This document shows positions 1 to 5,651 of a stretch of DNA of 12,209 bases, in pieces. A program made the position numbers and the translations under genes. Under the pieces are notes generated by a model that ran no database searches, was not told the origin of the DNA, and saw only the letters and a program-made list of their open reading frames with translations. Within the stretch, counting starts at the first letter, position 1, and every line of letters starts with the position of its first letter. This DNA comes from CAZCWX01 sp964502465. Its GTDB lineage: Bacteria > Desulfobacterota > Binatia > Bin18. The DNA lies in contig CAZCWX010000054.1 of NCBI GenBank assembly GCA_964502465.1, forward strand, positions 1-12,209, written 5' to 3'.

Positions 1-472
1 CTGGGCCTGTTCCTCCAGGACTTCCTCCCTGTCCTTCTGCTCCTTTCCCTCTACCTCCTTCAGTAGCGAAAGTCTCGGCATTTCCGGTAGAAACGTTGCT
101 ATTGTCTCCACTCTGCAGCCCGATTTCTGGTACGGTTGGGGCTTCAGCCGGTGGAGATGGTTCGAGGTCTGGAAGTGTCCGTGCAACAGGGGGGGTTGGC
201 TGCGAAGCAGGTTGCTTGCGCGGCTTTGGTGGGGGTGGAGGCTGAGGAGTACTGCGAACTTTTGGTGGTGGTGCTGGCGGAGCCGGTAGCTCGCCTGTTC
301 CTGGAGGACCACCAGGTTCTCCTATAGGAAGAGGAATTGGTTGTTGAAAGATAGTGACCTGGAGTGTATGGCGGGAAGAGGGGAGTGGAGACATGAGAAC
401 CGTGGCAGCAAATGCCAACATGAGAATATGAGCACACAGGGAAAAAAGCAGAAAAGAACGATATGCTCTCAA
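1..472 (-). CDS. tonB: TonB-like energy transducer, 3' end outside window
   Basis: The visible 157 residues have the layout of a TonB-family protein. A short basic N-terminus (LRAYR) is followed by one hydrophobic anchor (about residues 6-28, containing CAHILMLAFAATVLM), then a long proline-rich stretch (about 45-116, with PAPPAPPPK and PQPPPPPKPRK). A Gly/Ser-rich linker reaches the window edge. The C-terminal domain that would touch the outer-membrane receptor is not in view. TonB proteins pass the energy of the ExbBD proton channel to outer-membrane transporters. I chose the TTG at 472-470 because GGGAGA lies just upstream and an in-frame TAA closes the frame further up; another TTG at 484-482 is possible. 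TolA or another proline-rich inner-membrane protein cannot be excluded without the C-terminus. A link to the outer-membrane protein at the right edge is inference. Confidence 0.75.
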   Translation of the reverse strand, partial: MRAYRSFLLFSLCAHILMLAFAATVLMSPLPSSRHTLQVTIFQQPIPLPIGEPGGPPGTGELPAPPAPPPKVRSTPQPPPPPKPRKQPASQPTPPVARTLPDLEPSPPAEAPTVPEIGLQSGDNSNVSTGNAETFATEGGRGKGAEGQGGSPGGTGP

Positions 473-502
473 TGTGTCTCCCAACTCTTTTGGTCGTTCT
501 TA

Positions 503-539
503 CCTCTGCGATGGGTGCCAGTACCATAGCACCCAGAGG
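503..539 (-). promoter_or_regulatory. Imperfect hairpin in the tonB leader
   Basis: CCTCTG (503-508) pairs with CAGAGG (534-539), and GGTGC (514-518) pairs with GCACC (529-533). This leaves a one-sided bulge of five bases (509-513) and a 10-base loop, about 30 bases ahead of the TTG start of tonB. No T-run follows on the minus strand, so it does not look like an intrinsic terminator. It may be an RNA structure in the 5' leader or part of a protein-binding site. The pairing is seen in the sequence; the role is unknown. Confidence 0.4.
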
Positions 540-540
540 C

Positions 541-558
541 GTTCAAAACACCTTGAAC
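541..558. repeat. Inverted repeat GTTCAA-N6-TTGAAC, possible operator
   Basis: This is a perfect 6-base inverted repeat with a 6-base spacer. It directly abuts the hairpin at 503-539 and lies between the likely cobQ terminator and the tonB start. The geometry fits a dimeric repressor site, and one half (TTGAAC on the minus strand) could also serve as a -35 element, though no good -10 box follows. No specific regulator can be named, and it does not match a Fur or Zur consensus as I know them. Confidence 0.35.
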
Positions 559-590
559 AAATCGCTCCCTGTTCGTTTTGGGTATAGCGT

Positions 591-614
591 AAGCAAAAGA
601 GGAAAAGCCTCTTT
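591..614 (-). terminator. Likely intrinsic terminator downstream of cobQ
   Basis: On the minus strand a perfect 7-bp stem (AAAGAGG / CCTCTTT, 614-608 and 602-596) with a 5-base loop is followed by one more T and then GCTT. It lies 50 bases after the cobQ stop codon. The stem is short and AT-rich at its base and the T-tract is weak, so it may only partly terminate. It suggests that tonB has its own promoter in the following 120 bases. Confidence 0.45.
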
Positions 615-663
615 ATACCTACACGATAATACGATTGACGAGGCCCAGTACCTGAGCAGGGGG

Positions 664-2169
664 TTACGAGACCTCAGCAATTGCGGCGATGCGTGGAAAA
701 TCAGTGTGGACGATCAATTCATCTGCGAGGCGGTCATATGCCTGCGCGCGTTGTGTCACGGCATCGATAGGTGAGGCTGCCTCTAAGGGAACGAGTCCTT
801 TTGCCGTGCGGATGCGATCAATGACACAGCGCCGGAATTGGCTATTATCAAATATCCCATGAATCGCTGTGGCCCAGACGCGACCATCAGAGGATTGTGT
901 TCCTTCCGGTTCATTGATTAGGTGCCCACTCCGCTCGGTCAAGCAGAAGAGCGAGCGTGCAGATGCCTCCTGTTGGATCCGCCCAGCGTGGATCTCGTAG
1001 CCGGCAATGGCGAGTCCAGACATCCGCTCTTGTCCTTTGACCTGGGCAGTGACCTTCTTGTGTGCGAAATGTGTTGTCACTTCGAGAAGACCGAGTCCGA
1101 CTGTCTCCGTCGTGTCGCTCTCAATGCGCTGTGGGTCGAGAATCCATTGACCGAGCATTTGGTACCCACCACAGATGCCAATCACCCAGCCGCCCTTACG
1201 CACGTGGCGGATGAGAGCGTCTTCCCAGCCAACCTGCCGTACCCAGCGCAAGTCGGCCACGGTGCTTTTACTGCCGGGTAGAATCAGCACCTCCAGAGAG
1301 GAAGCCAGCGCCGGATCGCTCAGGTACCGCACCGCGACGTCCGGTTCATCTTCCAGTGGAGTAAAGTCGGTGTAGTTGGAAATACGAGGCAGACGGATGA
1401 CCCCCATTGTGATGGGCCGTGCTGAGAGAGGGGAAAGCGGACCATCCAAGATTGCTGCATCTTCCTGAGGAATACGTAGTGCACGAAGGTAGGGGATTAC
1501 TCCTAAAATCGGCAGTCCTGTACGCTGCTCGAGAAAATGCAGACCACTCTCCAGTAATCTTATGTCCCCACGAAATTTATTAATCAAGAATCCTTGCACC
1601 CGGCGCCGCTCCGTAGATGAAAGTAACTCCAGGGTGCCGACGAGAGACGCAAAGACTCCGCCTTTATCAATGTCGGCAACGAGCAGGACCGGAGCATCCG
1701 CGAGGTCAGCAATCGCCCAGTTCACGATATCTCGTTCGCGTAAATTGACCTCTGCCGCGCCTCCCGCTCCTTCAATCATGACCAAATCGAACTGTTGGGC
1801 AAGGGTGCGGTAGCTTTCTACGATCTCCGGCCATGCCTCAGCACGGTACCGCTCATGATCATGGGCGCGCATATGAAAACGGACCTGACCACGAATCACC
1901 ACCTGACACCCTGTATCTGTCTCCGGCTTGAGGAGCACAGGGTTCATGTCCACTGTGGGTTCTAGACCACAGGCTTCCGCTTGCACGGCTTGAGCACGAC
2001 CAATCTCGCCACCGCTGGGACACACTGCGGCATTATTCGACATGTTTTGCGACTTGAAGGGCGCGACCCGCACTCCGGCGCGTGTGAATGCACGACCGAG
2101 TGCGGTGACGATGACACTTTTCCCGACGTCAGAGGCCGTTCCCATAATCATTAAGCTTTTTGCGCTCAT
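664..2169 (-). CDS. cobQ: Cobyric acid synthase (CobQ/CbiP)
   Basis: This 501-residue protein is the usual length for CobQ. The enzyme uses glutamine and ATP to amidate the b, d, e and g side chains of adenosylcobyrinic acid a,c-diamide during cobalamin synthesis. The N-terminal dethiobiotin-synthetase-like ATP domain carries GTASDVGKS (10-18), FKSQNMSNNA (38-47) and MIEGAGGAAEVNL (131-143). The C-terminal class I glutamine amidotransferase domain has the nucleophile Cys333 in GICGGYQMLG and the catalytic His437 in AIHGIFDN. The start is the ATG at 2169, with AGGGGCAAGAG just upstream. A TTG six codons earlier exists but lacks a good site. It is the only cobalamin gene in view, and I found no cobalamin riboswitch in the 157 bases upstream. 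Its link to the metal genes may be cobalt supply or may be chance. Confidence 0.96.
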   Translation of the reverse strand: MSAKSLMIMGTASDVGKSVIVTALGRAFTRAGVRVAPFKSQNMSNNAAVCPSGGEIGRAQAVQAEACGLEPTVDMNPVLLKPETDTGCQVVIRGQVRFHMRAHDHERYRAEAWPEIVESYRTLAQQFDLVMIEGAGGAAEVNLRERDIVNWAIADLADAPVLLVADIDKGGVFASLVGTLELLSSTERRRVQGFLINKFRGDIRLLESGLHFLEQRTGLPILGVIPYLRALRIPQEDAAILDGPLSPLSARPITMGVIRLPRISNYTDFTPLEDEPDVAVRYLSDPALASSLEVLILPGSKSTVADLRWVRQVGWEDALIRHVRKGGWVIGICGGYQMLGQWILDPQRIESDTTETVGLGLLEVTTHFAHKKVTAQVKGQERMSGLAIAGYEIHAGRIQQEASARSLFCLTERSGHLINEPEGTQSSDGRVWATAIHGIFDNSQFRRCVIDRIRTAKGLVPLEAASPIDAVTQRAQAYDRLADELIVHTDFPRIAAIAEVS

Positions 2170-2281
2170 CTCTTGCCCCTGGATCAAAGGCCGCTAATTG
2201 TGTGTAAAGGTGTGGTGCATCAAGAAACTGTGCAATGCGTTCCCCGTCTTTTTGTCCGCCAAGCTGGGCGAGAACGCTGAT

Positions 2282-2324
2282 AAGGAAGAGGCAAAGGAAA
2301 GCCCTTGGCCTTCTTCCTTTTTTT
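2282..2324. terminator. Terminator-like hairpin between the β-barrel gene and cobQ
   Basis: AAGGAAGAGGC (2282-2292) pairs with GCCTTCTTCCTT (2308-2319) through 11 base pairs with one bulged T, closed by a 15-base loop. Reading the plus strand, the stem is followed by TTTTT (2320-2324), so it has the form of an intrinsic terminator in the plus direction. Reading the minus strand it begins 3 bases after the stop of the upstream gene but lacks a T-tract. No plus-strand gene ends here, so its role for the minus-strand genes is uncertain. Confidence 0.35.
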
Positions 2325-2326
2325 GC

Positions 2327-3373
2327 CTACGAAAACAGGTTAAAGCGATAAAACACTCCAGACGTAAAGTTCCAGTCTGAGGTGAGCTGAATGCCATTGA
2401 CCCGCCGGTACACGGCGAACTGCATAAGCGTGTATACCGCCATATTCTCGGTCAGGTGATAGCGTACCCCTGGGCTCAGGAACAATTCTTCTCTTCCCGT
2501 ATCTGCTTGTTCCACACCAGGAGCGTGACCAATGTCGTCTCGATCCTTATAGTGAAAATTAATTTGAGCCAGCAGATCAAACTTACGGAACAATGGGTAT
2601 GCGGTCCCGATATTGAGGAACATTTCTCCCCCTGGACTGTAGCCAAACTTGCCGACGCTGACTGGGAAGCGACCGATGGCTGTCATGAAGAATGGTGCTA
2701 GAGCTGCTTCCCGGCGAACTGTCGAAACGGAGAAATTCTTGACGAAGGAAAAGCCAACAATACCATCCCATGAACCATTTCCTGGTTGGAGGGTCAACTC
2801 AGCTTTTTCTCCTTCTCCGTTGCGCACTCCGGTGCGACCAGTGGGAAGTTTCATTCCGGCGATAAGCGAGAGAGAAGGATCGTATGGGGTTGCCTGTTGT
2901 AAGAGCAAGTAACGACCGGTGACCTGCATGTCGCCAAACTCGATATACCGCCAGCGATTGGGCACTCGAACAAGCTCAGTGTCTCCGAGGCCGCCACCGA
3001 TAACCTCCTGCTCCTCATTATCGATATGTCGATGGAGCCGATCGAGAATCGGGAACAGTGCACCAATAGTGAAACGCGGAGTGATGCCATAATCGAGCGT
3101 GAACTTGTAGGTACTGTTGCGTGTGGAAACTTCATCATGCGGGCGAGGAAGTTCTCCCACGCGCGCACTACTGGTGCCGATATACGGGCGGTCTTGATCG
3201 ATATATTCGTACACAAAGTTGAGATACAACTGCCCGCCTCCGAGGGGGTTCTCAACAAGGGACGAGGTTTCAATGGGACAAAAGGCCTGCCCACACGAGG
3301 CGAGCAGATGCTGAGGAATCGCGAACAGGGCGCACAGAACGAGTGCGCCGATCGCCAGGAGCGTATTTTTCAT
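2327..3373 (-). CDS. Outer-membrane β-barrel protein, MetA/transporter-like
   Basis: This 348-residue exported protein has a signal peptide (KNTLLAIGALVLCALFAIP, with cleavage likely near LLA-SCG). Alternating hydrophobic and polar strands run through the rest, for example KFTLDYGITPRFTIGALFPIL and FGDMQVTGRYLLL. From memory it resembles the poorly described outer-membrane family grouped with the phenol-degradation MetA-like 'transporters', often found beside metal genes and carrying an SCGxAFC start of the mature chain (here SCGQAFC, 26-32). The RLHRHID stretch (112-118) could bind metal. I placed the start at the ATG at 3373, where AAGGGGG lies 7 bases upstream; the ATG at 3379 sits too close to that site. 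It follows the His-rich gene by 23 bases, so the two are probably cotranscribed. Substrate and pore function are not shown by the sequence. Confidence 0.7.
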   Translation of the reverse strand: MKNTLLAIGALVLCALFAIPQHLLASCGQAFCPIETSSLVENPLGGGQLYLNFVYEYIDQDRPYIGTSSARVGELPRPHDEVSTRNSTYKFTLDYGITPRFTIGALFPILDRLHRHIDNEEQEVIGGGLGDTELVRVPNRWRYIEFGDMQVTGRYLLLQQATPYDPSLSLIAGMKLPTGRTGVRNGEGEKAELTLQPGNGSWDGIVGFSFVKNFSVSTVRREAALAPFFMTAIGRFPVSVGKFGYSPGGEMFLNIGTAYPLFRKFDLLAQINFHYKDRDDIGHAPGVEQADTGREELFLSPGVRYHLTENMAVYTLMQFAVYRRVNGIQLTSDWNFTSGVFYRFNLFS

Positions 3374-3396
3374 GTACATACCCCCTTCCGCTCACA

Positions 3397-4134
3397 TCAG
3401 GGAATAATCGCCTGTAAGACGATCGGTCCACGCGGAACGAGATCCATAGCGGTTTCTCCATCATGGCCATGAGTTGTGGATGGGACTGGACCAAACGTTG
3501 ACTCAGCGGTGATAATGACAGCATTCACGCCGAGGCCAGTGAGGTCGCCCTCTCGTGCACTAAAGTCACGATCTGCAGCAGTGCCGTCTGCCCGTGGGTA
3601 GATCGTGCCGAGATGCATGACGTGCCCCAACTCCCCGTCCTCTAAGCCAGCCAGCCACACGACGTACGAGTGAACGTGACAAGTCCAGGGACCAACCGGT
3701 TCTTCTTCACCGGTATCCTCGTGGTCGTGACCCTCGTGGGTACGTTCAGTCACTTCCATTGCATGGTCGTGTTCGCTCGTTTCTCCTTCCGGAGAGACGG
3801 GTGGTTCACAACTCGTTAGCCCGAGTTCGCCCCCGTGTCCTTTCAGCCGTGGGGCGGTCAACGTCGTGAGATTAATCGTGAGGGGGAGATTCTTACTCGG
3901 ATCGATGGGAAATCCTGTAAGCTTCTCGAGCTTGATAACGCCTTTGGTCAGATCCACTGCCGTAGTGCCGCTGGCGTTCACAAAATCGGGGACATTGGGG
4001 TTTGAGACAAAAGCCACTCGTACCAAGTTCTTACTGCTTGACCCTCCGCCTTCGTGCCCAAAGACGGACGCAGCAATAGCGACGTTTAGGCAGGTTGCGA
4101 GGCTCATAACCGACGCTTTCTGAAAGTAGTTCAT
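3397..4134 (-). CDS. Exported His-rich protein, probably periplasmic metal binding
   Basis: This is 245 residues long. The start at the ATG at 4134 is well supported by GGAGGA five bases upstream. The N-terminus (YFQKASVMSLATCLNVAIAASVFG, about 3-26) looks like a signal peptide or anchor. The mature part opens with HEGGG, holds a dense acidic/His patch (EHDHAMEVTERTHEGHDHED, 121-140) and ends with THGHDGE (221-227). Only two cysteines lie in the mature chain (109 and 152). The segment YVVWLAGLEDGE...LGTIYPRADG...AVIITAES...GPVPS (157-219) resembles the extracytoplasmic C-terminal β-domain of RskA-type anti-sigma factors, but no anti-sigma N-terminal domain is present. That likeness is from memory and uncertain. 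Its place between a Cys/His-rich exported protein and an outer-membrane barrel suggests periplasmic metal buffering or delivery, which is inference. Confidence 0.7.
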   Translation of the reverse strand: MNYFQKASVMSLATCLNVAIAASVFGHEGGGSSSKNLVRVAFVSNPNVPDFVNASGTTAVDLTKGVIKLEKLTGFPIDPSKNLPLTINLTTLTAPRLKGHGGELGLTSCEPPVSPEGETSEHDHAMEVTERTHEGHDHEDTGEEEPVGPWTCHVHSYVVWLAGLEDGELGHVMHLGTIYPRADGTAADRDFSAREGDLTGLGVNAVIITAESTFGPVPSTTHGHDGETAMDLVPRGPIVLQAIIP

Positions 4135-4291
4135 ATTTTCCTCCATCGAGTCGTAACACATGCAAGGTCGAAAGTCGGCTCTTGCGCAAGGACTGCCATG
4201 CGCACAGAAGGGTGTGCAGAAGGCACAGGTATGGCCTGCTTGCTTCTGACGGGCAGTCAACGCGAGAGCGACAGCAGACTAAGGATACAAA

Positions 4292-4693
4292 CTACAATGA
4301 GACAGATGGAGGACGGTCAGGCGGGGAAGGGGAAAGCTCTTGTGGAGGGAATGGTTCCTCTGCGATAGCCTGGCTCATCGGCAGCGGAACGAAGGGGGTG
4401 GACCAAAGAGCAGAGAGAAACTTGGCCACTGACGTTACTTCTGCTCCGTCCTGACCATTGTGGTGCAGGCAGCCATCGGGGCACATGACAATCGTTCCTG
4501 TGGTGTGTTTCTGGCTCGTATGGCAGTGGTGACCACGCTGAGAGAGTGGACATGATGCCCCGGGTTTCACAGCAATAGCTTGGCCGATTTTGTTGCACCG
4601 GGCACAGTTCGGTGCCGCCGGAAGCACGAAACTTGCCCCTGCAAACAAGTAGCAAAGAAAAGTAATCAGAGCACAGAGGCGCACAGGGACCAT
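4292..4693 (-). CDS. Exported Cys/His-rich small protein, function unknown
   Basis: This 133-residue protein has a signal peptide (VPVRLCALITFLCYLFAGASFVLPAAP, about 2-28). The core is rich in possible metal ligands: CARC (30-33), Cys48, HHCH (55-58), His63, CPDGC (71-75) and LHH (76-78). The tail (about 114-133) is proline- and serine-rich. I do not recognise the family. The ligand density fits a periplasmic or membrane-tethered metal-binding protein. The start is uncertain: the ATG at 4693 gives a good signal peptide, but the only strong Shine-Dalgarno (AAAGGAG at 4721-4715) is 21 bases upstream. That site could fold into a small hairpin with the CCTTTTC that follows it, so translation might be controlled. 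It sits 82 bases after the ZIP gene and is probably in the same transcript. Confidence 0.6.
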   Translation of the reverse strand: MVPVRLCALITFLCYLFAGASFVLPAAPNCARCNKIGQAIAVKPGASCPLSQRGHHCHTSQKHTTGTIVMCPDGCLHHNGQDGAEVTSVAKFLSALWSTPFVPLPMSQAIAEEPFPPQELSPSPPDRPPSVSL

Positions 4694-4775
4694 AGAGTTA
4701 CTGAAAAGGGGGGTCTCCTTTCTGTGCTTTTCTACTCGCACGTTCGCTGGAGTGCAACCCCACAGCTCTACGCTC

Positions 4776-5534
4776 CTAATGCGCAAGCAGGTGAGCAATA
4801 TAGACGAAGGCGACTCCAGTCAGCGTCACAAGGGGGAGCCATCGTGAGTTACTATCGGCATGCGCGGAAGGGAGCAAACTTGGTGCGCCCAGGTATAGAA
4901 ACACGCCAGCAAACCAGCCCAGGAGCAGGGCGACCACTGGGGGAGGAACCATAAAGAGCGCTTGCGTCATCACGCCTGCAATCGGAGCGAACGCCGCGAC
5001 ACAGATCATCGCGGTTGTGGCTTGGAGTGTGTGATGGGTGCCTAACATTACTCCTGCCACGCTGACGCCATCGGCGAGCTTGTGTAACATCACCCCTGCT
5101 GCAATAGCCCAACCAATCTGCTCACCCGCCTGAAATCCTTGCCCAATGGCAAAACCATCCAAAAAGCTGTGCACCCCAATACCCGTTGCTCCTAAGAGTC
5201 CAGCATGATGCGCGTGTGAGTCGTGAGACGTGTGGGAGCGATCTGTGTTTCCGTGTGAGGCGCGCTCCAACAGATAAAACGAAAGAAACCCCAGCGTACA
5301 GGCAAATAAGAGATGATGATGATGCAGCCAACTGCGAGAAGACTCGAGGACCTCGAGCGCGTCTGGCACGACTTCCATGAGTGCCGCAGCAACAAGGGCT
5401 CCTGCACAGAAGGCATAGATAAGCCCGCGGTAGGCTTCGAGACGCAAAGCAAGCAACCCACCGCCTAGGGTGATCGTACAGGCAGCTCCAGAAACAACCA
5501 GTGCTTCCATTGACGGTGCAGGGGCAATGCTCAA
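4776..5534 (-). CDS. ZIP-family divalent metal transporter
   Basis: This is an inner-membrane protein of 252 residues with about eight hydrophobic segments, the ZIP size and pattern. The metal site is seen in segments 4 and 5: HSFLDGFAIG (122-131) and HKLADGVSVAG (151-161). Both are H-x3-D forms, whereas characterised bacterial ZupT/ZIPB proteins have HN/E-type motifs, so selectivity may differ. The loop before segment 4 is His-rich (HGNTDRSHTSHDSHAHH, 94-110), and a run of four His lies at 71-74. ZIP proteins move Zn, Fe, Mn, Co or Cd towards the cytoplasm. The start is uncertain: the TTG at 5534 has a weak GAG just upstream, and the ATG at 5510 is the alternative; an in-frame TGA lies further up. 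It follows the P-type ATPase gene by 117 bases on the same strand. Confidence 0.9.
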   Translation of the reverse strand: MSIAPAPSMEALVVSGAACTITLGGGLLALRLEAYRGLIYAFCAGALVAAALMEVVPDALEVLESSRSWLHHHHLLFACTLGFLSFYLLERASHGNTDRSHTSHDSHAHHAGLLGATGIGVHSFLDGFAIGQGFQAGEQIGWAIAAGVMLHKLADGVSVAGVMLGTHHTLQATTAMICVAAFAPIAGVMTQALFMVPPPVVALLLGWFAGVFLYLGAPSLLPSAHADSNSRWLPLVTLTGVAFVYIAHLLAH

Positions 5535-5651
5535 GGCTCGTCGCTGGATGGGGTACGACTGTGCGCTGCGTGAGAGGGAGTCGGGCGCTCAACAGAGCGA
5601 GGTAACGGTTGTGCTCGGTTTATCTTCACAGAGTTGTTCTCACCTTCGGGG

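Noticed and set aside
144..527. Minus-strand frame of 127 codons rich in Ser and Thr
   Set aside because: It is out of frame with the TonB-like protein, whose anchor plus proline-rich layout is convincing.
2194..2397. Minus-strand frame of 67 codons before cobQ
   Set aside because: It overlaps the end of the β-barrel gene, crosses the terminator-like hairpin and shows no protein features.
4135..4260. In-frame upstream extension of the exported His-rich gene with six Cys in 42 codons, starting at TTG 4260
   Set aside because: It has no Shine-Dalgarno site and would bury the signal peptide. The ATG at 4134 has a strong GGAGGA at ideal spacing. The Cys content is probably chance.
4427..4433. 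GCCACTG, a word found in cobalamin riboswitches
   Set aside because: It lies inside the Cys/His-rich gene, and none of the other riboswitch elements or the B12 box is near. The gap before cobQ does not show them either.
5122..5592. Minus-strand frame of 156 codons overlapping the ZIP gene
   Set aside because: It is a shifted-frame shadow of the ZIP gene, which carries the conserved HSFLDG and HKLADG motifs in its own frame.
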